From positions 1 to 50,396 of the forward strand of contig JAFZPG010000012.1 of the NCBI GenBank assembly GCA_017550425.1: a stretch of 50,396 nt of DNA. Direction: 5' to 3'. Position 1 is the first letter of the stretch; each line of letters begins with the position of its first letter. The position numbers and the translations under genes are program-made. The notes under the pieces were generated by a model. That model searched no databases. It worked only from the letters and a program-made list of their open reading frames with translations, and had not been told where the DNA came from. This stretch comes from Lachnospiraceae bacterium (GTDB lineage Bacteria > Bacillota > Clostridia > Lachnospirales > Lachnospiraceae). Of the stretch, positions 21,446-29,851 are shown in pieces.

Positions 21446-21492
21446 AAATAAAAAAAATGGCGTCTCGGAATACTCCAAGACGCCTTTGCCTT
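21446..21492 (-). promoter_or_regulatory. asnB leader: hexaloop antiterminator overlapping a terminator
   Basis: RNA sense: AAGGC-AAAGGC-GUCUU (21492 to 21477), a 5-bp stem with one G-U pair and the same AAAGGC hexaloop as glnN and amt. It overlaps the terminator GGCGUCUUGGA-GUAU-UCCGAGACGCC (21484 to 21459), followed by AUUUUUUUU. This is the cleanest terminator of the four. Confidence 0.82.
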
Positions 21493-21503
21493 TGATATTC
21501 GGG

Positions 21504-21532
21504 AGTATACTACTTCCCAAATCGTTTGTCAA
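21504..21532 (-). promoter_or_regulatory. asnB promoter
   Basis: TTGACA (21527-21532) and TATACT (21504-21509) with a 17-bp spacer on the minus strand. Predicted start is near 21497, a few nt before the hexaloop hairpin. Confidence 0.88.
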
Positions 21533-21586
21533 GTGATATTTTTAAAATTTCAAAGTTTTCTTTTCAGAGTTCTCATTTTCGCCCGT

Positions 21587-23140
21587 TTATTCGAACTCGA
21601 TCGTGCCCGGAGGTTTACCCGTGCAGTCGTAGAGTACGCGGTTGACGCCTTTGACTTCGTTGACGATGCGGTTCGTCACCTTCATGAGAACGTCCCACGA
21701 CAGGCGGGCCGCCTCTGCGGTCATAAAGTCGCTGGTGTACACGGCGCGAAGCGCAATAGCGTAATCATAGGTGCGGAAATCGCCCATAACGCCGACGCTG
21801 CGCATATTCGTGAGTGCGGCGAAATACTGGCCCAGTTCCTTACCGAGGCCGGCCTTCTCCACTTCTTCGCGGTAAATGTAGTCCGCCTCCTGCACCATGC
21901 GCACCTTCTCCGGCGTGATCTCGCCGATGATACGGACGCCGAGGCCCGGACCCGGGAACGGCTGGCGGTATACCAGTCGCGCCGGAATACCGAGCTCCAG
22001 ACCGGCCTTACGCACTTCATCCTTAAAAAGCATGCGCAACGGCTCGATGATCTCTTTGAAATCCACTACGGACGGCAGACCGCCGACGTTGTGGTGGCTT
22101 TTGATCACGGCAGATTTGCCGAGGCCCGATTCGATCACATCGGGGTAAATGGTTCCCTGCACGAGGTAATCCACGGCTCCGATCTTCTTCGCTTCTTCCT
22201 CGAAGACGCGGATGAACTCCTCACCGATGATCTTCCGTTTCTGCTCGGGTTCCGTAACGCCGGCCAGCTTCGCATAATAGCGCTCCGCCGCATTGACCCG
22301 GACAAAATTCAATTCATAAGGACCATCGGGACCGAACACGGCCTCGACCTCATCGCCCTCGTTTTTACGGAGCAGACCATGGTCGACGAAAACGCAGGTG
22401 AGCTGCTTGCCGATGGCTTTCGACAGCAGGACTGCGGCAACCGACGAATCCACGCCGCCGGACAATGCGCACAGCACGCGTCCGTTTCCGATGCACTCCC
22501 GAAGTTCGCGGATGGTCGTATCCACGAAGGAGGACATACGCCAGTCACCGGCGCAGCCGCAGATGCGGAGCACGAAGTTACGAAGCATGTGCGTTCCTTC
22601 TTCGGTATGCATGACCTCGGGATGGAACTGCGTCGCATAGAGTTTACGCGCCGCGCACGCCATCGCCGCCACCGGACAGACCGGTGTATGTGCGGTAATG
22701 ATAAAGCCCTCCGGAGCCTTCGCGATATAGTCGGTATGACTCATCCAGCAAACCGTGGACGAGTGTTTATTTTCCGCCACACCCTCAAACAGGGCGTCAC
22801 GTTTGTCGATGGTCACTTCCGTGTGGCCGTACTCGCTGACAGGCGCGGTCTCCACGATGCCTCCCAGGCTATACGCCATGAGTTGCGATCCGTAGCAGAT
22901 GCCCAGGATCGGGATGCCAAGATCGAAGATCGCCGGATCGTAGTGCGGCGACGCGGGATCGTAAACGCTGTTCGGGCCGCCGGTGAAGATGATGCCCTTC
23001 GGCGCCATCTCGCGGATCTGCTCCAGCGACATGGTGTAGGGATGCACCTCACAGTAAACATTACACTCTCTGACTCTGCGGGCGATCAACTGGTTATACT
23101 GACCGCCGAAGTCGAGAACTAAGATCATCTCATGATTCAT
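21587..23140 (-). CDS. guaA: GMP synthase (glutamine-hydrolysing)
   Basis: A 517-residue enzyme. The N-terminal class I amidotransferase has LGICYGSQ (nucleophile Cys) and QFHPEV. The ATP-pyrophosphatase has [13 protein letters not shown]. The C-terminal dimerisation domain ends [10 protein letters not shown]. It aminates XMP to GMP. It follows pgm by 10 bp with AAAGG upstream of ATG 23140, so the two share a transcript. Nothing resembling a purine riboswitch precedes it. No terminator is clear in the 54 bp before the asnB promoter. Confidence 0.97.
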   Translation of the reverse strand: MNHEMILVLDFGGQYNQLIARRVRECNVYCEVHPYTMSLEQIREMAPKGIIFTGGPNSVYDPASPHYDPAIFDLGIPILGICYGSQLMAYSLGGIVETAPVSEYGHTEVTIDKRDALFEGVAENKHSSTVCWMSHTDYIAKAPEGFIITAHTPVCPVAAMACAARKLYATQFHPEVMHTEEGTHMLRNFVLRICGCAGDWRMSSFVDTTIRELRECIGNGRVLCALSGGVDSSVAAVLLSKAIGKQLTCVFVDHGLLRKNEGDEVEAVFGPDGPYELNFVRVNAAERYYAKLAGVTEPEQKRKIIGEEFIRVFEEEAKKIGAVDYLVQGTIYPDVIESGLGKSAVIKSHHNVGGLPSVVDFKEIIEPLRMLFKDEVRKAGLELGIPARLVYRQPFPGPGLGVRIIGEITPEKVRMVQEADYIYREEVEKAGLGKELGQYFAALTNMRSVGVMGDFRTYDYAIALRAVYTSDFMTAEAARLSWDVLMKVTNRIVNEVKGVNRVLYDCTGKPPGTIEFE

Positions 23141-23150
23141 ATGTTATCCT

Positions 23151-24878
23151 TTATTCCTCCACCAGTCCCATGAAACCATCGGACAGCTCGGAAAGCTTTT
23201 TATTTGCATCCTCCAGGTCGGAGCCCTTTACGCCCATGTAGAATTTGATCTTCGGCTCTGTACCGGACGGGCGAACGCAGCACCATGCATTGTCCTCGAA
23301 CTCGTAGTACAGAACGTTGGACTTAGGAAGTCCGGTCGAATGCTTGGATCCGTCCTCCATAACGAGAACTTCGTCCTTCTCGTAGTCGCGGAATTCTTTT
23401 ACGGAGAGACCTGCGAGGGATTTGATCGGGTTGCTTCTGAGGCTTTCCATGATCGCACCGATCTTTTCGGCACCGTCCAGGCCCTTCAGGGTGAGGGACT
23501 TCACGCCTTCACGATAGAAACCGTACTTCTCGTAGATCTTGATCATCTGATCCCACAGGGTCAGGCCATGCTTCTTATAGAATGCAGCCGCCTCGCACAG
23601 CAGCATAACGGCGATGATGGCGTCCTTATCACGGGCATGGGTACCCACGAGCAGACCGTAGCTCTCCTCGAAACCGAACTGGTAGCTGTAGGTGTTCTGC
23701 TCCTCGAACCATTTGATCTGCTCACCGATGAACTTAAATCCGGTCAGCACTTCGATCAGCTTCATGTTGTATTCTGCGGCAACTGCCTTACACAGGTCAG
23801 TGGAAACGATGGTCTCTACAACTGCTCCGTTTGCGGGCAATGTACCCAAAGCCTTCTTCTGGCTCAGCACATATTCACATACCAAAACGCCGGACATGTT
23901 TCCGGTGAAGGAAACGTATTCGCCGGTCGCGGAATCCTTCGCGTAAACGCCGAGGCGGTCGGCATCGGGATCCGTCGCAAGGATGACGTCTGCATCGACC
24001 TCTTTCGCCAACTTAAGCGCCAGGGCAAATGCCTTCGGATCCTCGGGGTTCGGGTAGGAAACCGTCGGGAAGTTGCCGTCGACAACGGACTGCTCCGGAA
24101 CGGCGTAAACATTCTCAAAACCGATCTCTTTCAGCACGCGGCGCGCCGGAACGTTACAGGTTACGTACAGAGGTGTGTAAACGATCTTCAGTTCCTTACC
24201 TACCTCACGGCAGATCTCCGGATGGATGACCTGCTTCTTCAGTGCTTCGATGTAGCGGTCGTCCATGTCGAACCCTACGACATTATACAGACCGTCGATC
24301 ATGGCCTGAGTCTTATCCATGGTCTTGCAGGTCGAGTAATCTGTGATGGAGTTAACTTCATTGATGATATCGACATCCTTCGGGCTCGTTACCTGGGCGC
24401 CGTCCTCCCAATATACCTTATAGCCGTTGTATTCGGGCGGGTTGTGGCTCGCCGTTACCATGATGCCGGCGATGCAGTTCAGTTCACGAAGTGTGAAGGA
24501 CAGCTGCGGCGTCGGGCGCAGTGACGGGTAAATGTACGCCTTGATGCCATTGGCCGCGAGGCAGAGAGCCGCACAATCAGCGAACTCGGGGCTCATGCGA
24601 CGGCAGTCGTAAGAGATCGCAACGCCGCGGCCCAGGCCTCCATTTGCCAAAATGTAATTTGCAAGGCCCTGTGTTGCCTTGCGTACGGTATAAATGTTCA
24701 TGCGGTTCGAGCCGGCGCCCAAGATACCGCGCAGACCGCCGGTACCGAACTCCAGGTTCTTGTAAAACCGCTCCTTGATCTCGTTGTCATCGCCCGCGAT
24801 GGCCAGAAGTTCCTTGCGGGTCGCTTCGTCAAAATATGGGTTTTCACACCACTCTTTGTAGCTTTCCAAATATGACAT
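23151..24878 (-). CDS. Phosphoglucomutase / phosphomannomutase family protein
   Basis: A 575-residue alpha-D-phosphohexomutase. The active-site phosphoserine loop is TASHNPPEYNGYK, the metal loop DPDADRLG, the sugar-binding loop FEESYG and the phosphate-binding C-terminus RPSGTEPKIKFY. It interconverts hexose 1- and 6-phosphates, linking the glucose 1-phosphate released by cellobiose phosphorylase (encoded at 42910) to glycolysis; that link is inference. The start at 24878 (MSYLESYKEW) has GGGAGGAC upstream; the longer frame to 24962 runs through the promoter. It is the first gene of a pgm-guaA unit. Confidence 0.93.
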   Translation of the reverse strand: MSYLESYKEWCENPYFDEATRKELLAIAGDDNEIKERFYKNLEFGTGGLRGILGAGSNRMNIYTVRKATQGLANYILANGGLGRGVAISYDCRRMSPEFADCAALCLAANGIKAYIYPSLRPTPQLSFTLRELNCIAGIMVTASHNPPEYNGYKVYWEDGAQVTSPKDVDIINEVNSITDYSTCKTMDKTQAMIDGLYNVVGFDMDDRYIEALKKQVIHPEICREVGKELKIVYTPLYVTCNVPARRVLKEIGFENVYAVPEQSVVDGNFPTVSYPNPEDPKAFALALKLAKEVDADVILATDPDADRLGVYAKDSATGEYVSFTGNMSGVLVCEYVLSQKKALGTLPANGAVVETIVSTDLCKAVAAEYNMKLIEVLTGFKFIGEQIKWFEEQNTYSYQFGFEESYGLLVGTHARDKDAIIAVMLLCEAAAFYKKHGLTLWDQMIKIYEKYGFYREGVKSLTLKGLDGAEKIGAIMESLRSNPIKSLAGLSVKEFRDYEKDEVLVMEDGSKHSTGLPKSNVLYYEFEDNAWCCVRPSGTEPKIKFYMGVKGSDLEDANKKLSELSDGFMGLVEE

Positions 24879-24907
24879 AAAATGTCCTCCCATAGGTTGT
24901 GATAATC

Positions 24908-24962
24908 GGAGGGAACCTGAATTCCCTCCTTTTATTTTACACAAATCGTCCTCCAAACTCAA
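24908..24962 (-). promoter_or_regulatory. pgm promoter with a stem-loop at the predicted 5' end
   Basis: TTGAGT (24957-24962) and TAAAAT (24934-24939) have a 17-bp spacer. The transcript should begin near 24927, exactly at an 8-bp hairpin GGAGGGAA-UUCAGG-UUCCCUCC (24929 to 24908). The loop lacks A1/G4, so it is not an ANTAR-type loop, and no U-tract follows in this direction. A 5'-terminal protective stem is the simplest reading. Confidence 0.7.
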
Positions 24963-25063
24963 GAGAAAATCGCGAAGAATCCATCCTCTTTTTGAAAAAT
25001 CAACGAGACCTCCCGGACAATTTATTTCTTACAACTTCTGTGGATAAGAATCGAACTTCTTAC

Positions 25064-25170
25064 TTGACAGAAAACAGGGTGGATTCTATAATTGATTCAG
25101 TGCAACTGAACGTAACCCCGATGAAGTTCGTCCCGAGTCAGACGGCTTCATCACCCACAACCAAAGGAGT
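25064..25170 (+). promoter_or_regulatory. Purine permease promoter and structured leader
   Basis: TTGACA (25064-25069), 17 bp, TATAAT (25087-25092). The approximately 75-nt leader holds a small hairpin TTCAGT-GCA-ACTGAA (25101-25115) and a two-part hairpin GATGAAG..CGTC / GACG..CTTCATC, which ends shortly before AAAGGAG. It lacks the conserved core and the paired loops of a purine aptamer. I see no terminator. The structure may regulate translation; its ligand, if any, is unknown. Confidence 0.6.
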
Positions 25171-25176
25171 ATGAAA

Positions 25177-26610
25177 ATGGAGAAACTATTCAAACTCAAA
25201 CAGAACAACACCAATGTTCGTACCGAGGTCATTGCAGGCCTCACGACCTTCATGACGATGGCTTACATCATCATGCTGAACCCGAATCTTTTGACGAAAT
25301 TTGACACCGGAAGTCCGTTGTGGAACGGCGTATTTCTGGCAACCTGTATCGCTTCCTTCATCGGTATGATGGTCATGGCGTTTTGGGCAAATAAGCCTTT
25401 CGCTATGGCACCCGGCATGGGACTTAACTCTTTCTTCGCCACCGTTGTTTCAAACATTGTAGCATTGAACATCGTCGGTATCGGTGACAGTTACGAAAAG
25501 GCATATCAGGTAGCTCTTTGCATCATCCTCATCGAAGGTGTTGTTTTCCTCGTTCTCTCTCTGGTCAATGTCCGTGAGAAGATCGTCGAAGCGCTTCCGC
25601 TCGGCATCCGCCTCGGCATTTCCCCGGCCATCGGTCTCATGCTCCTGAACATCGGTTTCGGATCCAACAATAGTCTCTACAGCGAAACCGGAGGTCCTCA
25701 CTACATGTTGGCGAACTTCTTCGGTTCCCTGACACCTGACGCAGCGCAGAAAGCCATGGGTTCCGCATATGACACCATGGTACTCTCGGTCATCACGACT
25801 TTTGTCGGCCTCTTCATCATCGTAGTTCTGGCACATCACAAGGTAAAAGCTTCCGTTCTGATCGGTATGCTTTGCGCAAGCGTGATCTTCTGGATCGGTC
25901 AGGCAACATGGCTTGACACCAATCCTTTCGCTTCCCTCGATGGCGCATCCTTCGTACCTCCGTTTAAAGATATGGCGAATACGACCCTGTTCAAATTTGA
26001 TTTTGCTCATTTCATAGATATCGGTTGGTTCACCGTGATCACTCTGGTCATCACCTTCTGTATCATCGATATGTTTGATACCATCGGAACCCTCGTTGGT
26101 ACTGCAAGCCGTGCGAACATGCTGGATGAAAAGGGTAAGATGCCTCAGATGAAACAGGCTCTGACTGCAGATGCAGTCGGCACCATCGCCGGCGCTGTTA
26201 CCGGTACTTCTACTGTAACCACCTTCATCGAGTCCGCATCCGGCGTTGAAGCAGGCGGCCGCACCGGTCTGACTGCCCTCGTTACCGGCCTCTGCTTCCT
26301 GGCATGTATGTTCCTGGCGCCTGTGGCAGCAGTCATTCCTTCTGCAGCTACCAGCTCCGCTCTGATCTATGTCGGCATCCTGATGTTCTCCGGACTTAAG
26401 AAGATCAACTTCGACGATATGTCCCAGGTACTTCCGGTTGCGATCATGGTCATTGCGATGCCCATCACCAGCTCCATCGGACATGCGATCGGCCTCGGCC
26501 TCATCTGCTACTGTGTATTCCAGCTTTTCACCGGAAACGCAAAGAAGGTTTCGATCCTGACCTACGTACTGTCAGCGATCTTCCTTTTGAAGTTCTTCGT
26601 GATCGTATAA
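25177..26610 (+). CDS. Guanine/hypoxanthine permease (AzgA/PbuG family)
   Basis: A 477-residue inner-membrane protein of the NCS2/AzgA-like family, with about twelve hydrophobic segments. Hallmarks are the N-terminal RTEVIAGLTTFMTMAYII, APGMGLNSFFA, IDMFDTIGTLVGTA and the G-T-S-T-V-T-T-F-I-E-S-A-SG-V-E-AGGRTGLTALVTG region. Family members import guanine and hypoxanthine (some adenine) with protons. ATG 25177 is chosen because AAAGGAG lies 7 nt upstream; ATG 25171 is too close to it. It is transcribed divergently from pgm-guaA, a purine-biosynthesis neighbour, and ends in its own terminator. Confidence 0.93.
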   Translation: MEKLFKLKQNNTNVRTEVIAGLTTFMTMAYIIMLNPNLLTKFDTGSPLWNGVFLATCIASFIGMMVMAFWANKPFAMAPGMGLNSFFATVVSNIVALNIVGIGDSYEKAYQVALCIILIEGVVFLVLSLVNVREKIVEALPLGIRLGISPAIGLMLLNIGFGSNNSLYSETGGPHYMLANFFGSLTPDAAQKAMGSAYDTMVLSVITTFVGLFIIVVLAHHKVKASVLIGMLCASVIFWIGQATWLDTNPFASLDGASFVPPFKDMANTTLFKFDFAHFIDIGWFTVITLVITFCIIDMFDTIGTLVGTASRANMLDEKGKMPQMKQALTADAVGTIAGAVTGTSTVTTFIESASGVEAGGRTGLTALVTGLCFLACMFLAPVAAVIPSAATSSALIYVGILMFSGLKKINFDDMSQVLPVAIMVIAMPITSSIGHAIGLGLICYCVFQLFTGNAKKVSILTYVLSAIFLLKFFVIV

Positions 26611-26659
26611 ATAAACGGATCCTGCGAGCCGGTCTTCGGCTCACGCTATAAATGTAAAA

Positions 26660-26698
26660 CCGCCACCGCGTTCGGCTTCGGCCGAAACGCAGTGGCGG
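26660..26698 (+). terminator. Terminator after the purine permease gene
   Basis: A long imperfect stem CCGCCAC..GCGTTCGG / CCGAA.CGC.GTGGCGG followed by ATTTATAATTT. A smaller GAGCCG-GTCTT-CGGCTC hairpin precedes it (about 26626-26642). Confidence 0.75.
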
Positions 26699-26710
26699 AT
26701 TTATAATTTC

Positions 26711-26929
26711 TTGATTATTATTGTCGTTGAGGCTCGCTATTCCACCCCTCCCAGTCTGAAAAGCAACAATTCTTGCGATTATCTTGATTTTTGTTGCCAT
26801 TAGGGCTTCTTATCCTGCCCTAGGCCATCAAAAAAGCCACAAATCTTGTAGTTTTCTCGCTTTTTATTGCCGAGCGGTGGCCGATCAAACTCTTCTACGT
26901 CTGGCAGGCAGTAATACAAGTTTTAAAAC
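26711..26929. repeat. Degenerate 73-bp tandem repeat (about three units)
   Basis: Units start at 26711, 26784 and 26857, an exact 73-bp period. The first two share blocks such as TTGATT.TT.TTG, GGCT..TAT.C, AAAAGC.ACAA and TCTTG..; the third is clearly more decayed. No convincing gene is present in the 440 bp between the permease and lysA. Shared blocks include GCAACAA pairing with TTGTTGC across a unit junction. Confidence 0.55.
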
Positions 26930-26986
26930 GTCCAAAAGGCTAAAGAAACGCCATAAGCAGCGTTTTTCTTAAACTCCATACAACAA

Positions 26987-27031
26987 AGAGATCAACCGGG
27001 GGACTCAAAATGAGTCCCCCGGTTGATCTCT
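26987..27031 (-). terminator. Terminator after lysA
   Basis: A nearly perfect 20-bp stem (AGAGATCAACCGGGGGACTC and its complement) around an AAAAT loop. In the minus direction it is followed by TTTGTTGT. It starts about 20 bp after the lysA stop codon. Confidence 0.85.
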
Positions 27032-27052
27032 ATAAAGCCTTATTTTACTCTC

Positions 27053-28327
27053 TTAAACATCGTAGTCCATCTTATCCAAGATGTCGCAGAAATCGAAGGT
27101 CGCGAAGTAGTCCTTCGGGGTCTCAGCGCGGCGGATGAGCTTTACGGTGCCGTCCTCGCACAGAAGCAGTTCCTTGCTGCGGAGCTTACCATTGTAGTTG
27201 TAGCCCATGGAGTAGCCATGTGCGCCGGTATCGTGGATGTACAGCAGGTCGCCGATGTCGATCTTCGGCAGCATGCGGTCGATCGCGAACTTATCACAGT
27301 TCTCACAGAGGGAACCGGTCACGTCGTACTTGTGGTCGCAAGGCTGGTCTTCCTTACCCAGAACGGTCAGATGGTGATAAGCGCCGTAGATCGCGGGACG
27401 CATGAGGTTCGCCGCGCAGGCATCGCAGCCGATATACTCTTTGTGGATATGCTTCTCATGAACCGCTGTGGTGACCAGAGCGCCAAACGGGCCGGTAACG
27501 AAACGTCCCATCTCGGTGTAAATGGCCACGTCGCCCATGCCGGCAGGTACCAGGATCTCCTCGTACGCCTTACGTACGCCCTCTCCGATCGCAAAGATGT
27601 CATTTGCGGTGTCCTCCGGGCGGTAGGGAATACCTACGCCGCCGGACAGGTTGATGAAGGACAGGGCGATGCCGGTCTTATTCTTAATGTCGACCGCCAC
27701 CTCGAACAAAGTCTTCGCAAGAAGCGGATAGTATTCATTGGTCAATGTATTCGAAGCAAGGAAGGCGTGCATGCCGAAACGCTTTGCTCCCAACTCCTTC
27801 AGGCGCGGATACGCCGCGAGGATCTGTTCCGGCGTCATGCCGTACTTCGCGTCGCCGGGGTTATCCATAATGCCGTTGCTCATCTTGAACACACCGCCCG
27901 GATTGAAACGGCAGCAAATGGTCTCCGGGATGCCGGCACACTGATCCAAAAAGTCGATATGAGTGTAATCGTCGAGATTGATGATCGCGCCGATCTTCTT
28001 CGCATAAACATACTCTTCCGCCGGTGTTGCGTTGGAAGAAAACATGATGTCATCTCCCTTGAAATCCAGTGCGTTCGACAGCATCAGTTCGGTCAGGGAA
28101 GAGCAGTCCGTGCCACAGCCCTCTTCCTGAAGGATCTTCAGAAGGAAGGGGTTCGGGTTCGCCTTGACCGCGAAATATTCATGAAATCCCGGGTTCCAGG
28201 CAAATGCCTTGCGGATGTTGCGCACGTTCTCGCGGATCCCTTTTTCATCATAGATATGGAAGGGCGTGGGATATTTCTTCACGATCTCCTTCATCTGTTC
28301 ATACGTTACAAATGGTTTCTTTTCCAT
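27053..28327 (-). CDS. lysA: Diaminopimelate decarboxylase
   Basis: A 424-residue fold-III PLP enzyme. The PLP lysine is Lys55 in YFAVKANPNP, with HAFLASNT, the glycine-rich INLSGGVGIPY phosphate-binding motif, EMGRFVTGP, the active-site Cys in GSLCENCD, and GAHGYSMGYNYNG near the end. It makes L-lysine from meso-diaminopimelate in the cytoplasm. It is the last gene of a probable operon (membrane protein, small anchored protein, lysA); spacing to the preceding gene is 18 bp. Some features (HAFLASNT) differ from the commonest LysA HVGS motif, but overall length and motifs support the call. Confidence 0.9.
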   Translation of the reverse strand: MEKKPFVTYEQMKEIVKKYPTPFHIYDEKGIRENVRNIRKAFAWNPGFHEYFAVKANPNPFLLKILQEEGCGTDCSSLTELMLSNALDFKGDDIMFSSNATPAEEYVYAKKIGAIINLDDYTHIDFLDQCAGIPETICCRFNPGGVFKMSNGIMDNPGDAKYGMTPEQILAAYPRLKELGAKRFGMHAFLASNTLTNEYYPLLAKTLFEVAVDIKNKTGIALSFINLSGGVGIPYRPEDTANDIFAIGEGVRKAYEEILVPAGMGDVAIYTEMGRFVTGPFGALVTTAVHEKHIHKEYIGCDACAANLMRPAIYGAYHHLTVLGKEDQPCDHKYDVTGSLCENCDKFAIDRMLPKIDIGDLLYIHDTGAHGYSMGYNYNGKLRSKELLLCEDGTVKLIRRAETPKDYFATFDFCDILDKMDYDV

Positions 28328-28345
28328 CGTTTTTCTGTCTCCTTC

Positions 28346-28762
28346 TTATTTCTTCGGAACCTTCGTATAATTCCAGTTCGGATAGATCATGTTTTGCGTA
28401 TCGGTCGTGCCCGCATAGATCCAGAAATCCTGGTTGTGCAGATTGATCTGTCCGATCAGGTCATCCCCGTTAGAGAGTTTCCCGTTAAAATCCGTACCGA
28501 GCCTCTCACTGAGTTTTGCAAAGAAATCCTGCCCGAGATTCTTGATATCCCGAAAACGGAATTGATAGATCGTCCGGGAGTCTCCGAAACAGAGAAAGGC
28601 GGGAGAATGGATCAGTTGATCCATGGATGTGATGGCCGTATCGATCCGGGCATAATCCTCCTCCAAAGCTTTTTTCTTTTTGTCATCGAGGACCTTTTGG
28701 ATCGACATGTATGCAACTACTACGATCATCGCAAATATAACAAATCCAAGCAGTTTCTTCAT
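28346..28762 (-). CDS. Small protein with an N-terminal membrane anchor, function unknown
   Basis: 138 residues. Residues 4-21 (LLGFVIFAMIVVVAYMSI) form one hydrophobic segment with two Lys before it, suggesting an anchor with the rest outside the membrane. A short charged Lys/Glu helix follows (24-38), then a soluble region rich in Asp, Asn and aromatics ending YPNWNYTKVPKK. There is no signal-peptidase II lipobox and no domain that I recognise. It lies 3 bp after the derlin-like gene and 18 bp before lysA, so it belongs to that operon. Confidence 0.7.
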   Translation of the reverse strand: MKKLLGFVIFAMIVVVAYMSIQKVLDDKKKKALEEDYARIDTAITSMDQLIHSPAFLCFGDSRTIYQFRFRDIKNLGQDFFAKLSERLGTDFNGKLSNGDDLIGQINLHNQDFWIYAGTTDTQNMIYPNWNYTKVPKK

Positions 28763-28765
28763 ACT

Positions 28766-29758
28766 TTACGCCTCCCCATCCGACTTATCGTCTTCAACCT
28801 CACGTGCCTCGGAATCGATAATATCGCTCTCCAGAACCGCCGGTTTTCCGGTCGCCATCTGGATTTTTGCGCGCATCTTCATCTCTTCGAGCATCTCAGG
28901 CGTGACATGTTTATGTGTGTACAAATGCTCCATACAATATTCAAAATCGCCGGCACATTTGGAGCAGAACCGGAATTCCATAGTAACATCGTCCCGCTCG
29001 GTCTTACCGCAGATCGCGCAGCGGTGGCGCGGACCGTCGGAAGGCTTGACGCGAACATTTCGCTTGAACTCCACTCGACGCTTCATCTGCTTCGGTGATA
29101 TCATCGGTGCTCCGCGTGTCACCAGGAAGAACAGGGCAACGTTCAAGACCGCAGCTGCGATCATAACACGGGTAGCAATCGTTCCGTTGATGAACAGGAC
29201 CAGATAAACACCAATCTCGATCCATCCCAAGATCTGCGCCTGGATCGGAATGAGGAACATGAACAACATCTGCGTTGTGGGAAATGTAAAGGCAAATGCC
29301 ATGAACAACGAGAAATTCAAATACGAAGTTCCGACCGAGATGACTTCGATCCTATTTACGATATAACTCATCGGATCCATGATGTCCAACTTTACCAATG
29401 CAAATACCACAAAGGATCCGATGATCGTATAGAGGATACCGCAGAACATGAATACATTAAAGCGGAATGCGCCCCATGCCCGTTCCACGAACGTGCCCAA
29501 AGAAAAGTAGATATAGGCCGACAGAAGCGCAAAGAATATATTATTCGCATCCGGCGCACACATCAAAAACGTGAAGATCCGCCAGATCTGGAATTTCTCG
29601 ACGATCATCCAGGGATCCAACGCCAAATAGTTGACATACAGCGTCGGATCAACGATATTCAGCACCGTACCTGCCAGATACAGCACCAGAATATACCGCA
29701 TCAGGTTTCGGATCGCGTATCGTCCGTATTTATATTCTAACTTATAAAACCATTTCAT
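28766..29758 (-). CDS. Derlin/rhomboid-like membrane protein with a C-terminal zinc-binding domain
   Basis: A 330-residue protein with about six transmembrane segments (about residues 17-215), then a cytoplasmic tail. Residues 56-66 (FQIWRIFTFLM) match the FQ-x-WR-x-T signature of derlins and related rhomboid pseudoproteases. The catalytic GxSG serine motif and the partner histidine of active rhomboids are not evident, so it is probably not a protease. The tail has a zinc-ribbon pattern: CAIC (247, 250), CSKC (265, 268), then C275, H278, H282 and H284. The last 50 residues are acidic. It is co-transcribed with the small anchored protein (3-bp gap). The fold is inferred from motif and topology only; function unknown. 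Confidence 0.7.
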   Translation of the reverse strand: MKWFYKLEYKYGRYAIRNLMRYILVLYLAGTVLNIVDPTLYVNYLALDPWMIVEKFQIWRIFTFLMCAPDANNIFFALLSAYIYFSLGTFVERAWGAFRFNVFMFCGILYTIIGSFVVFALVKLDIMDPMSYIVNRIEVISVGTSYLNFSLFMAFAFTFPTTQMLFMFLIPIQAQILGWIEIGVYLVLFINGTIATRVMIAAAVLNVALFFLVTRGAPMISPKQMKRRVEFKRNVRVKPSDGPRHRCAICGKTERDDVTMEFRFCSKCAGDFEYCMEHLYTHKHVTPEMLEEMKMRAKIQMATGKPAVLESDIIDSEAREVEDDKSDGEA

Positions 29759-29851
29759 TTATATTTCCCCGTTGCGTCTCAACGATCTGCCGTCGGAAAC
29801 GCACTCTTAATGTATATTTTCCGGTCAAATACCGCCGGGTCGAAAGCAGGA

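Noticed and set aside
21155..21532. The longer asnB frame starting at 21532.
   Set aside because: It would translate the promoter, hexaloop and terminator and would bury the catalytic Cys2, which must be N-terminal.
25099..25176. A purine or other catalogued riboswitch before the permease.
   Set aside because: Neither the purine aptamer core nor the signature of other aptamers I know is visible; left as an unassigned structured leader.
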